Assembly: GCA_022360655.1 (NCBI GenBank)
Contig: JAKSCK010000060.1
Location: forward strand, 1 to 64,000
DNA from: Spirochaetales bacterium
Lineage (GTDB): Bacteria > Spirochaetota > Spirochaetia > DSM-2461
DNA: 64,000 nt
Reading direction: 5' to 3'
The notes beneath the pieces were generated by a model. It worked only from the letters and a program-made list of their open reading frames with translations. It did no database searches and was not told the DNA's origin. The position numbers and the translations under genes are program-made. How positions within the stretch are numbered: the stretch's first letter is position 1; every line of letters begins with the position of its first letter. Shown one piece after another: positions 1 to 9,267 of the stretch.

Positions 1-437
1 CGGTTGGAATAGCGCTCCTCGCCAGTCACGTCTTGGCCAATCCACATTGGCAAATCCACAACCCTATGCGGATGGTCCAACTCCACCTCAGCCAGAACTA
101 ATCCGGCATTACTTTGTTCAAAGACATCCACCTCCCACAAAAGCTCTCCATGAGAAAGACGGTAGCGCGTTTTTTGGATGGTTCTTCCTCCACAGAATTC
201 GGAGAGCATGGCCTTGGCATCTTGGAAGGGAATTTCATATTCAAATTCAGAACGGGAAAGCCCCTCATCACATGGAGGCCCTTTGATGGTGAGAAAACAG
301 CCCTGCTCTCCCATGCGAATTCGCACAGTTTGATTTTCACGGGTAGCAAAATACCCTTGGGTGATGTTCTCTCCATCCTTCAAGAGTGGCAGTCTGTCAT
401 TCAAAACCAAAAACTTTCGCTCAATTTCTATGGCCAT
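1..437 (-). CDS. CYTH-domain protein (adenylate cyclase class IV / triphosphate tunnel metalloenzyme-like), 3' end beyond window
   Basis: Read by hand on the minus strand from CAT at 435-437: MAIEIERKFLVLNDRLPLLKDGENITQGYF...VRIRMGEQGCFLTIKGP...SEFEYEIP...; EIERKFL is the CYTH N-terminal signature. Absent from the ORF track because it runs off the window edge. Confidence 0.88.
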   Translation of the reverse strand, partial: MAIEIERKFLVLNDRLPLLKDGENITQGYFATRENQTVRIRMGEQGCFLTIKGPPCDEGLSRSEFEYEIPFQDAKAMLSEFCGGRTIQKTRYRLSHGELLWEVDVFEQSNAGLVLAEVELDHPHRVVDLPMWIGQDVTGEERYSN

Positions 438-448
438 ATTCTCCCTCT

Positions 449-1345
449 TTAGCTCCCATACTTACCCAATGTTTGAACAGCAGCCCCCCAATAGGAAGCC
501 CCAAACAGGTTCACATGATTAAGAAGGTGGTAGAGATTGTAGAGGTTTTTTCGCTCCCGAAACCCTTGTTCTAAGGGCCATGCATTCTGGTAGCCCTGGG
601 CAAACCCGGGAGGAAATCCTCCAAAGAGTTCCGTCATGGCCATATCCGCTTCTCGATGACCATAGTAACAGGCAGGATCCACAAGCCAGGCTGTGCCCGA
701 ATTTCCAGAAATCCAATTCCCCCCCCATAAATCCCCATGAAGAAGGGAGGCTCCCCCCGAATCACAAGCGGGGAGAACATCATCAATATGGGCTTCAAGA
801 TAGTTCATGCCCTTCTGCGCACGTGAATTAGAAAACCCCTGATTCAAAACCCATCTCCACTGAGGAAGAAGCCGTTTTTCATAGAAAAAATGGGGCCAAG
901 AATCTTCCTCATCATTGATTTGCGGGGTGAGTCCAATCCAATTATTCTCATCAAAACCACAGGTGGACCGGCGGGCCCATGAATGAAGCTGAGCCAGACT
1001 GTGGCCAAATTCTTCTCCAGAGGGTGCAGGTCCACCATCAATGTGCTCCATTAGCAAGAAATCAAAGATTCCGTCCTTACCTACAGCTAAAGGACGAGGA
1101 GAAGGCGGAGACGCTCCCTGAGATTTTTTATGCGCATCCAATAATTTCTGTAGCCCAAGAGCTTCGGCCAAAAACATCCCTTCCGGGCTGTGACGATTTT
1201 TTTTCAAAAAAACCTTTTTTCTATTCTGGAGTTCAAGAACCAAGGTTTCATTGATATCTCCACCCGCCACATGATGCTGATGCAACACATCAACGCCAAA
1301 CAATTCCTGGACAACCTCAGAAAGAGAAGATGCATTTTTAATCAT
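449..1345 (-). CDS. Fructosamine/ketosamine-3-kinase family protein
   Basis: ORF 449..1519; likely start at MIKNASSLSEVV. Contains GGDIN, FLKKN and the LLHGDLWGGNW catalytic loop typical of fructosamine kinases. Confidence 0.88.
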   Translation of the reverse strand: MIKNASSLSEVVQELFGVDVLHQHHVAGGDINETLVLELQNRKKVFLKKNRHSPEGMFLAEALGLQKLLDAHKKSQGASPPSPRPLAVGKDGIFDFLLMEHIDGGPAPSGEEFGHSLAQLHSWARRSTCGFDENNWIGLTPQINDEEDSWPHFFYEKRLLPQWRWVLNQGFSNSRAQKGMNYLEAHIDDVLPACDSGGASLLHGDLWGGNWISGNSGTAWLVDPACYYGHREADMAMTELFGGFPPGFAQGYQNAWPLEQGFRERKNLYNLYHLLNHVNLFGASYWGAAVQTLGKYGS

Positions 1346-1508
1346 AGAATCCTCATCCTTTGAGTCTATTACAGAAAAACCATCGTCATAAAAAATCTTT
1401 GAAAACAAGGCTCTTTCACGATGGGATGCGTTGCAAACCAGTCCAGGCAACAAAGAAATTTCCTCCCCTCCCGCGACAAGAGGGCCTGGGGAGTATACTC
1501 TCAAAGGT

Positions 1509-2270
1509 ATGAAAATCATTTCCTGGAATGTGAACGGGGTACGGGCCGCCCATAAGAAAGGTCTGATGGACTACATCGCCACCACGGATGCCGACGTGTT
1601 CTGCATCCAAGAAACCAAGGCCCAGAAGGATCAGCTTTCCCAAGACATCATTGCCCCTCCTGGCTACCAATCCTGGTGGCACAGTGCAGAGCGCAAGGGA
1701 TACAGCGGCACAGCACTGTGGGCAAAGCAACAGCCCGATTCTGTAGAAACCCTAGGGGTTGATGAATTTGATGCCGAAGGTCGCATGCAGGTGGTACGGT
1801 TTGGGGATGTGGTGATTCTCAACGGCTACTTCCCCAATTCCCAAGCCGAAGGCAAACGCTTGGATTACAAATTGGGGTTTAATGCCGCTGTGAAAGAACG
1901 AGCCGATGCCTTGGCTGCCCAGGGACTCACTGTGGCCGTCTGTGGGGACTTCAATGTGTCGCACAAGCCCATAGACCTGGCCCGTCCCAAAGAAAATGAA
2001 GGCAATCCTGGTTATCTGCCGGAAGAGCGGGCCTGGATGGATTCCTTCATAGATGGGGGCTGGTGTGATACCTTCCGCCTCTTTGATCAAGAAAGCCAGC
2101 GCTACACCTGGTGGTCTTACCGGGGAGGTGCTCGTCAGCGAAATGTGGGCTGGAGACTGGATTACTTCTGCGTCAACCAAGCCTCAGTGGAGCGGGTGAA
2201 GAGTGCCAATATCCATCCCGAGATTCTGGGAAGTGATCACTGTCCAGTCTCTCTGGAGCTCAAAGACTAA
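1509..2270 (+). CDS. xth: Exodeoxyribonuclease III
   Basis: MKIISWNVNGVRAAHKKG, IQETKAQ, GDFNVSHKPIDLARP, WRLDYFCVN, GSDHCPV motifs of the ExoIII/AP endonuclease family. Confidence 0.95.
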   Translation: MKIISWNVNGVRAAHKKGLMDYIATTDADVFCIQETKAQKDQLSQDIIAPPGYQSWWHSAERKGYSGTALWAKQQPDSVETLGVDEFDAEGRMQVVRFGDVVILNGYFPNSQAEGKRLDYKLGFNAAVKERADALAAQGLTVAVCGDFNVSHKPIDLARPKENEGNPGYLPEERAWMDSFIDGGWCDTFRLFDQESQRYTWWSYRGGARQRNVGWRLDYFCVNQASVERVKSANIHPEILGSDHCPVSLELKD

Positions 2271-2275
2271 GATCG

Positions 2276-2302
2276 ACCCCTCCGGTGCTGCACCGGAGGG
2301 GT
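2276..2302 (+). terminator. Perfect 12-bp hairpin downstream of xth (CGACCC family)
   Basis: ACCCCTCCGGTG-CTG-CACCGGAGGGGT; no strong U-tract. Confidence 0.6.
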
Positions 2303-2320
2303 GGTCCAAAGGATAACGTT

Positions 2321-2791
2321 CTATTTCTTCACCATCCGCTTCTGGGCAAGACGGACGGCTTCAAAGATTTGCTCATAACCTGTGCATCGGCATAAATTGT
2401 GCCGAAAAGCCCGGCGCAGTTCTTGATCTGTGGGCTGGGGATTCGTTTCTAAAAGAGCCACAGCTGTGAGAATCATACCTGGTGTACAGAATCCACACTG
2501 CACAGCCCCTGCATCCATGAAGGCCTGCTGCACGGGATGGAGCGTTCCATCGGCCTGCTCTAAACCTTCAATCGTCAGAATTTGACATCCATCCACTTTG
2601 GCCAGTTTGGTGACGCAGGATCGGCGGGGAACACCGTCCACAAGAACCGTGCAAGCCCCACAGGCCCCAATACCACAACCATTCTTGGTTCCATGAAGAG
2701 CCAAATCTTCCCGAAGAATGGTGAGAAGGGACTCTTTTTCCCGCTCTGCAGAAAAGCTTTGGAGGATTCCATTCACCTCAATGTTGATCAT
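2321..2791 (-). CDS. (2Fe-2S)-binding subunit of xanthine dehydrogenase/aldehyde oxidase family
   Basis: MINIEVNGILQSF..., CGIGACGACTVLVDG and CGFCTPGM...NLCRCTGYEQI two [2Fe-2S] motifs. Confidence 0.93.
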   Translation of the reverse strand: MINIEVNGILQSFSAEREKESLLTILREDLALHGTKNGCGIGACGACTVLVDGVPRRSCVTKLAKVDGCQILTIEGLEQADGTLHPVQQAFMDAGAVQCGFCTPGMILTAVALLETNPQPTDQELRRAFRHNLCRCTGYEQIFEAVRLAQKRMVKK

Positions 2792-5120
2792 GATTTCCTC
2801 CTTCTCTGTGAATCCAGGGGCCAACAGGATGTTTAGGATGGAGGGGCAATGTGGTGCTGCGCACTCCTGTGGCTTGTGCCACCGCTCCGGCCAGAGCAGG
2901 GGCAATCAATTCCAGTGCTGGTTCACCAATGCCCTTGCACCCAAAGGGGCTCAAAGGATCCGGGTTTTCCACTCGTAAAACCCGGATGGGAGGAACATCC
3001 ATCGCCTTGGGAATAGAATAGCGATTGTAGTTCAAACTGATGGGATGCCCTTCTTCAACCCGAAACTCTTCACTCAAAGCCATGCCCATTCCTTGAACAA
3101 TTCCACCACAAACCTGTCCCGCAAAGAGTGGAGGATTCACAACCGTACCAGAATCATGAGCCGCCACAATGCCCAGCACCTGTATTTTTCCAGTGGACGC
3201 TTCAACAGCAACTTCTGCGGCTTGACAGCTGTAAACATAGGTAAAATACGGGCTTCCACTTCCCGTCTCATCATCCCAACTCACCTCAGGAGCTTGAAAG
3301 CTTCCAAAGGCAAAGGGATAAACCCGCTCCTCATACATCACCTTCATGGCCGCATCCCAACGGAGGCTCCAGGGATGTTCCGTTCCTTGACCGCCAGAAA
3401 CAGTATCATCATAAAATTGCACATCGTCCTGGCCTCCCCCCAAACGCGTCGTCAAGGTTTCGGCGATGATGGATTTTAGGCGATTCACGGCATCCACAAC
3501 GGCCCCGCAGCCCATGAGCGTTCCCCGTGAGGCCACGGTTGTGCCTCCCTCAGGAACCTGACTGGTGGTGGATTCGGCATAGTGAATGCGGCTGCGCTTC
3601 ACACCAAGTTCTTTGGCTAATGCTAGGGTCATGGCAGCCTGAGCCCCTTGCCCATTCTCATGAATGCCTGTTTCCAAAAGAATGGAACCATCAAATTGCG
3701 CATTCACCACACAGGAACAAAAATCTTTGGCTTCGGCTCCCACACTGGCGCCTCGGTACGAGATGGCCAACCCAATACCATAGAGCATCCCATTCTCATC
3801 CGGTGTTCCATGACTGCACAGTGAAAGCTTGGCATCATAATCTACATCTGCACACACGGCCTGGAGCACTTGATCCAAGCTCACGGTATGATCATCCAAA
3901 ACCTGGCCAGTCACGGTGCAATCTCCCTGTCTGAGAATGTTCCGTTCCCGAATCTCCCGGGGAGACAATGCCAAATGTTGGGCGGCTTCATCCAAGAGGG
4001 CCTCAATGGCAAAGTTCACCTGGGGAGATCCAAAGCCCCGGAAAGCCCCTGTGTAGTGATTATTTGTCGCCGCCGCCCGCACATCCACATGAACGGCTGG
4101 AACCTGGTAAGGACCGCAGCATTGCGCGGCAGAACGCCATGTTGACCAGGGGATTGTGGAGGTGTAGGGTCCAGAATCTGCCAGGAGGTCACCTTCTACA
4201 GCTGTAATCTGTCCTTGAGCATCAAAGCCCATCCGGTAACGCATTCGATAAGGCGGACGTTTGTAGCTTTCCAGAAAACTCCATTCCCTCTCATAGATGA
4301 TCTTGACCGGACGCCCCACAGCCAAGCTGGCAATGGCTGCTCTCCCTGCAACAGCACTGGCCGTATCATCTTTCCCACCAAAACTCCCCCCCACGGGATG
4401 GTTAAATACTTCTATTCGAGAATAGGGCAAACCCGTCCATGCTGAAAGAAATCGCCGGGTGCTCACGGGATGCTGTAAGCTTCCATAAATCTCCAGTGTT
4501 CCATCCTGGCGGGGAAAACACAAAGCTCCCTCAGGTTCCAAGTAGGCATGTTCAAACCAACCCGTATGAAATTCCCGCTGTAGTTCAAAGGCCGATGAGG
4601 CAAAAGCAGCCTTCACATCTCCACGGCGCACTTTATGGTGGCAAACAAGATTATCTCCCTCCACAGCTCTCAGGTGGTCAGCCGTGGGTTGAAGAGCATC
4701 ATCGGGGTGCAAAATAGGTGGTAGATTTTGCGCTTCTAATTTGACCTGTTTTGCCGCTTCTCGAGCCAATTCCCGAGTCTCAGCCACAACAAGGGCATAG
4801 GGTTCTCCAATAAAACGAATCTCCTCATCTGCCAAGAGAGGAAGATCGTGATCAATCTGGCCAAAACGCTTCACCCCAGGAACATCGGCAGAGGTGAGCA
4901 CAGCCAGCACTCCCGGCATGGCTAAAGCCCCGGAGGGGTCAATCCCAAGAATTCTGGCTCGAACATGTTCAGACCAGACGGGCACGGCATGGGCCATTTT
5001 TGGGAAAACATAGTCATCAGCAAACTGAGCACGACCCGTGACTTTGGCTCGGGCATCATTCCGAAAAGCGTAGGAACTTTTGGTCATGGAGGGCGTGACC
5101 TGACTTGTGGGTTGCACCAT
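2778..5120 (-). CDS. Molybdopterin-binding large subunit, xanthine dehydrogenase/aldehyde oxidase family
   Basis: 780 aa; ARAKVTGRAQFADD, GGSFGGKDD, TGAFRGFGSPQ, GIGEPAL motifs; stop overlaps the start of the Fe-S subunit. Confidence 0.93.
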   Translation of the reverse strand: MVQPTSQVTPSMTKSSYAFRNDARAKVTGRAQFADDYVFPKMAHAVPVWSEHVRARILGIDPSGALAMPGVLAVLTSADVPGVKRFGQIDHDLPLLADEEIRFIGEPYALVVAETRELAREAAKQVKLEAQNLPPILHPDDALQPTADHLRAVEGDNLVCHHKVRRGDVKAAFASSAFELQREFHTGWFEHAYLEPEGALCFPRQDGTLEIYGSLQHPVSTRRFLSAWTGLPYSRIEVFNHPVGGSFGGKDDTASAVAGRAAIASLAVGRPVKIIYEREWSFLESYKRPPYRMRYRMGFDAQGQITAVEGDLLADSGPYTSTIPWSTWRSAAQCCGPYQVPAVHVDVRAAATNNHYTGAFRGFGSPQVNFAIEALLDEAAQHLALSPREIRERNILRQGDCTVTGQVLDDHTVSLDQVLQAVCADVDYDAKLSLCSHGTPDENGMLYGIGLAISYRGASVGAEAKDFCSCVVNAQFDGSILLETGIHENGQGAQAAMTLALAKELGVKRSRIHYAESTTSQVPEGGTTVASRGTLMGCGAVVDAVNRLKSIIAETLTTRLGGGQDDVQFYDDTVSGGQGTEHPWSLRWDAAMKVMYEERVYPFAFGSFQAPEVSWDDETGSGSPYFTYVYSCQAAEVAVEASTGKIQVLGIVAAHDSGTVVNPPLFAGQVCGGIVQGMGMALSEEFRVEEGHPISLNYNRYSIPKAMDVPPIRVLRVENPDPLSPFGCKGIGEPALELIAPALAGAVAQATGVRSTTLPLHPKHPVGPWIHREGGNHDQH

Positions 5121-5209
5121 GGTTGTTCATGATAACAGGCAAAAGAATCTCAAACCATCAAAATATGATCAAGTTAAACGGCTTTACATACCATCAATGA
5201 AAAACGGTC

Positions 5210-5851
5210 CTAGAGCCCCATATAGGCACTGATAAACAGAAAGAAGGCCCCAAAAAGAGAGCAGAGATGCCAAGCCGAATGAGAATAGGGATATTTCCGC
5301 ATCATCTTAAAAAACACGGCCAGAACATAGGAGAGCCCACCAAGAACCATCCACTGCATTTGAGCAAGGATGAAAACACTTAAAAGTGGCTGAGCAAAAA
5401 AGAGAATGAGCAAAACCATGGAAAGGGTGATGAGCACATTAATCACCCGAACTCGATTTCCAAGAACTGCACGAAAGATGGCCCCCAAGATTCCCAGGGC
5501 CCAAACCACCATGATGAGGGGAGTTCCCATATCAGAAGGCAGGGACGATGCAAAAGGGGTGTATGTACCGGCCAGAAGAAGAAAATGGGTGGACTGGGCC
5601 AAGAGTTGCCATTGTGGATTCTTTTGGATGGAGGGAATAAAGTGATAAACCGCAGAGTAACTGTATAAACAAAAAAGAGTCACAGCATAGATTTGCAAAT
5701 GCACTTCACCCCATTCTTGGAGAAAGAGAATGGCGATGAGAGAAAGCACTGCACCGAAAGCTTGAATCCAGGCACTGCATTGCTCATCGGAAGGAGTAAG
5801 AGGGATCTCTCGGCCCTGTCTTTTTGGCATCATGGGATCCGTTTGGAACAT
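5210..5851 (-). CDS. Hemolysin III / PAQR-family membrane protein
   Basis: Multi-TM; YSYSAVYHFIP, TYTPFASSLP, HSAWHLCSLFGAFFLF (HlyIII histidine motifs). Confidence 0.85.
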   Translation of the reverse strand: MFQTDPMMPKRQGREIPLTPSDEQCSAWIQAFGAVLSLIAILFLQEWGEVHLQIYAVTLFCLYSYSAVYHFIPSIQKNPQWQLLAQSTHFLLLAGTYTPFASSLPSDMGTPLIMVVWALGILGAIFRAVLGNRVRVINVLITLSMVLLILFFAQPLLSVFILAQMQWMVLGGLSYVLAVFFKMMRKYPYSHSAWHLCSLFGAFFLFISAYMGL

Positions 5852-5955
5852 GCCCCATCCTACCTGTTGAGCCCTATAAGAACCAAGCCCTCATAACTTT
5901 TTCCCAAACCCTGTTGACGAAAAATCTCCTCATCGGTATAGTCCCAATCAGTTCC

Positions 5956-6039
5956 GCGGCAGTGGTGGAATCGGTAGACACGCTAGCTTGAGGGGCTAGT
6001 GATAGCAATATCGTGGAGGTTCAAGTCCTCTCTGCCGCA
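5956..6039 (+). tRNA. tRNA-Leu (anticodon GAG)
   Basis: Acceptor GCGGCAG/CTGCCGC, anticodon arm CTAGC-TTGAGGG-GCTAG, long variable arm, T-loop TTCAAGT; CCA is not encoded. Confidence 0.93.
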
Positions 6040-6040
6040 A

Positions 6041-6074
6041 AAGGCAATCACATTCTGTGATTGCCTTTTTTTTT
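6041..6074 (+). terminator. Rho-independent terminator after tRNA-Leu
   Basis: AAGGCAATCACATTCTGTGATTGCCTTTTTTTTT: GC stem with long T-tract. Confidence 0.9.
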
Positions 6075-6101
6075 GCATCACAAAACAGCTTCATCTCAGC
6101 A

Positions 6102-7271
6102 TTAGGAATCGTTCGGAATCATGCCTTCAGCAACATCAACAACGCGTTGCACATAGGCTGGAAAGTCCAAGATTTGATGACGATGAACCCGAAAGCCCAC
6201 GGCTCCTTCATGCCCTCCCCCATTTTCAATGCCTAAGCGCTGAATCACTTTCCGCAGGTCCATGTTCTTAAATCCCTGACTTCGGCGCATACGCATCTGA
6301 ATCAAATCGGATTGAGAATGGTCATCATAGTAGGCTACAAAACTCAGATACCCGCTTTGCTCAGCAAGAATATTGGCCACATATTTGGCCACGTTAACCA
6401 CAGTCTCCTTTCCATAGGAATCAAAAAGCTCTTGCATGGTCTCTTCATCAAGAGCCGTATAGGCAATCCGTCCCAATTCTTTAGAGGCATCCATAAAACG
6501 ACGATAGCAAGCCTCTTCTTCCCCTGTGAGTCGTTCCAACTCAGAGAGAATTTCTTCAATGCTTTTAAAGTTCTTGGAATTCTTATCCGTCTTCTGAATC
6601 AGCATCTTATTGAATAAGCGACTAAAATACCGGTAATACCGTTTTTCCCGACGAGACTTCAAAAATTGACCCATTTTTGAGTCTCCAGCCATACCCGTGA
6701 CAATGGAAAGGACAAGGTTGCGACTAAACATCTCTGTAATGCCATAACGACGCATCAAATTTCTTTTGCGAGACATTCGAACCGCAAGATATCCAATGAG
6801 TTCACAGGTGGATGATGCTTCATCAACAAACTGGTAGTTTTTATCACCAATGTAGCGGCTATCTGCTCCAATATGATGATCCATTTCCAGAACAAGGGTG
6901 TGATTCTGAGAAACAAGGGGCACCACTGTATTTTGGAAATCCAACATCTCTGGTTTGGGTGTGTCTAAGGCTACAATCACATCATATTCTGAATCAAAAT
7001 CCTCATCGCTTCCCACCACATTCAAGGCGTTGTATTTGCAGATGCTCATAAGATAGGGATACTGATCCCAATGCTCCTTGAGTAAGGCAATGGTGGGGGT
7101 TTTATTGAGTTTGGCCAAAAGCAGAGCAAAGGCCACCATAGAAGCAATGCAATCTTCATCAGGATTGGCATGTCCCACGAGTAAAAACGTGTCTTTTTCT
7201 TCCATCACGGCCAGGAACCGATCCACCAAGGCATTTTTTTCTTTGCTCCTGGCAATTCGAGTTTTCTTCAT
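6102..7271 (-). CDS. DHH-family phosphoesterase (NrnA/RecJ-like superfamily)
   Basis: LVGHANPDEDCIASMVA, DTPKPE, MDHHIGADSRY, C-terminal GGGHEGAVGFRV (DHHA1). Confidence 0.85.
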   Translation of the reverse strand: MKKTRIARSKEKNALVDRFLAVMEEKDTFLLVGHANPDEDCIASMVAFALLLAKLNKTPTIALLKEHWDQYPYLMSICKYNALNVVGSDEDFDSEYDVIVALDTPKPEMLDFQNTVVPLVSQNHTLVLEMDHHIGADSRYIGDKNYQFVDEASSTCELIGYLAVRMSRKRNLMRRYGITEMFSRNLVLSIVTGMAGDSKMGQFLKSRREKRYYRYFSRLFNKMLIQKTDKNSKNFKSIEEILSELERLTGEEEACYRRFMDASKELGRIAYTALDEETMQELFDSYGKETVVNVAKYVANILAEQSGYLSFVAYYDDHSQSDLIQMRMRRSQGFKNMDLRKVIQRLGIENGGGHEGAVGFRVHRHQILDFPAYVQRVVDVAEGMIPNDS

Positions 7272-8266
7272 TCGGAATCTCCAGAACGGTAGAGAACGGC
7301 TCGATCCCGACCGGCTTCTTTTGCGGCATAAAGAGCTTGATCAGCCCATTCCATCCATTGGGGCACATCGCTCACATCTTGCGAGGTGGACGCAATTCCC
7401 ATACTGGCTCCCACATGATGAAAACTTCCCTTTCCCGGGGGGAGAATCTTTAATTCTCGCAGTCCCTGCCCGGCTTTTTCACAGAAAGACAGGGCTTCTT
7501 CTCCGCTCCTTCCTGGAAGAATGAAAGCAAACTCATCACCACCATACCGGCAAAGGATGTCGTGTTCTTCAAAGCAGGCTTGGAAGACTTCTACAGCAGC
7601 TAGAATCACCTCATCCCCAACGGCTTCACCGTATTCGGCATTGAGTGTGCCAAACCGATCCAAATCAAGGATCACCAAAGATGTGACATCCCCACGACTC
7701 TTGGCTTCCGTTAATGCCGAAGCCACGGCTTCATCAAAAAATCGTCGATTATAGAGGCCGGTAAAATCATCCGTTAATGCACGAACCCGAGCCTGTTCAC
7801 CCCACTGAACCATGTCGGACACAAAGGCACCGGTATTTCTTAAACGGGTTGTGGCTGTAATGAGCATCCGGTCCATGATTTTGATGGCTGTGGCGGGTTC
7901 TTGACTCACAAGCTCCCCAAATCGCCGATCATCCATGGACATCAAGACACAGTGTCCCACAGCACGACATGTGGCAGAACGGAGCTGCTTTTCTAATAGA
8001 GACATCTCCCCAAAAAAGCTGCCCTCACCAGCTCTTGAGACTTCCACTTCTTGTCCATCATCGGTTCGGATGGAAATGGAGACTTGCCCCTCAAGAACCA
8101 CATACATGAGACGGCCAGGTTCTCCTTCTCGAAAGATTTCACCACCATCTTCAATCTCTAAACGCATCATCCGCGTTCCAACGCGTTCCAATTCTCCAGG
8201 GGTCAGAGAAGAAAAAAGTTTCAGTCGACTCAAGGCTTGCGTCAATTCCGAGGAGAGAGGAATCAT
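7268..8266 (-). CDS. Cyclic-nucleotide-binding-domain + GGDEF diguanylate cyclase
   Basis: N-term FREGEPGRLMYVVLEGQVSI...GSFFGEMSLLEKQLRSAT (cNMP-BD); DDFTGLYNRRFF; CRYGGDEFAFIL intact GGDEF. Confidence 0.92.
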   Translation of the reverse strand: MIPLSSELTQALSRLKLFSSLTPGELERVGTRMMRLEIEDGGEIFREGEPGRLMYVVLEGQVSISIRTDDGQEVEVSRAGEGSFFGEMSLLEKQLRSATCRAVGHCVLMSMDDRRFGELVSQEPATAIKIMDRMLITATTRLRNTGAFVSDMVQWGEQARVRALTDDFTGLYNRRFFDEAVASALTEAKSRGDVTSLVILDLDRFGTLNAEYGEAVGDEVILAAVEVFQACFEEHDILCRYGGDEFAFILPGRSGEEALSFCEKAGQGLRELKILPPGKGSFHHVGASMGIASTSQDVSDVPQWMEWADQALYAAKEAGRDRAVLYRSGDSE

Positions 8267-9267
8267 GAGGCCTCCTTTGGGAAAAACGCATGATTCCCGC
8301 CAAGCTTTCGGCCCTGCATCACAAGCTCATGAGCGGTTTCCACTAAGTCCTCTTGATTTGTTCCATGAACGGGAGCAAGTACCATCCCAAAGCTCATGGA
8401 AAGGCGGAGAGAGGTGGAGGGAATGATGCCTGAAAAGTCCAAGGAGCGCATGGTGTCACCAATGATTTGGCTCCATTGCAAAAGTTCCTCTTGACTTGTG
8501 TTGGAAAAAATCACGGCGTTTTCATTGCCGGTGTAACGAAAGATTTGGTCCTTATCCAATTCCAATCCCTTCAAGACTCTTGCCATGTGTTTGAGAAGCT
8601 GATCACCTACCTCATGACCAAAGGAATCATTGAACGTTTTGAAGTTGTCTGGCTTAAACATCAACAGCCCAACAGGGGCCGTAGGTGTGCATTCTTTGAG
8701 TTGCTGATTGAGAACTTCTTGAAATCGGGTGCGATTATTCAAGCCGGTTAATTTGTCTTCATAAACCTGACGACGAAGTTCCTGAACAAGAGGTGAATTT
8801 TCTTTCACTAAGGAATTGGCTCCTCGGATTCGTGCAGAAATTCCAATCAAAAAGGCCCGATAGAGTCGTGCTGTCACAGAAGGATGGGCATCAATCACAT
8901 CCTTCAAACATCGCCCTCCTCCAGGAAATTCCAGGAGAACAACATCTCCCGCTGCCATGGCATCTGCATTACGATTCCCTGAAACAAAGAAATCCAATTC
9001 ACCTATGCAGTCCCCTTCACGGAAACGTGCAATATCACGCCAAGAACCTTCTTCATCACTTTTTCGAATTGCCACTTCACCACTTTGCACAACATAGAAA
9101 CGATCTGCCGGATCACCAGTGGAGAAAACCACTCCGTTATCTTCGATTTTTCGTGATTCACAGAGGGAAGAGATGATCGAAAGATCCTCATTGCTGCATG
9201 TAGAGAAAAGAGGAGCGGCGCGAAGATGAGTCATTGCATCATTACTCATGTGATCATCTTCATGCAT
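8263..9267 (-). CDS. Cyclic-nucleotide-binding-domain + degenerate GGDEF-domain protein
   Basis: FSTGDPADRFYVVQSGEVAIRK...GDCIGELDFFVSGNRNADA; DKLTGLNNRTRF; active site replaced by FRYTGNENAVIF. Confidence 0.88.
   Translation of the reverse strand: MHEDDHMSNDAMTHLRAAPLFSTCSNEDLSIISSLCESRKIEDNGVVFSTGDPADRFYVVQSGEVAIRKSDEEGSWRDIARFREGDCIGELDFFVSGNRNADAMAAGDVVLLEFPGGGRCLKDVIDAHPSVTARLYRAFLIGISARIRGANSLVKENSPLVQELRRQVYEDKLTGLNNRTRFQEVLNQQLKECTPTAPVGLLMFKPDNFKTFNDSFGHEVGDQLLKHMARVLKGLELDKDQIFRYTGNENAVIFSNTSQEELLQWSQIIGDTMRSLDFSGIIPSTSLRLSMSFGMVLAPVHGTNQEDLVETAHELVMQGRKLGGNHAFFPKEAS

Noticed and set aside
47-286. Short plus-strand ORFs at the window start
   Set aside because: Antisense to the CYTH gene; no protein-like features.
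98-376. 92-aa minus ORF MERTSPKGILLPVKIK... from the track
   Set aside because: Wrong frame of the partial CYTH gene, which reads cleanly from 437 to the window start.
4439-4717. Plus-strand ORFs antisense to the molybdo-hydroxylase gene
   Set aside because: Shadow ORFs on the opposite strand of a strongly supported CDS.
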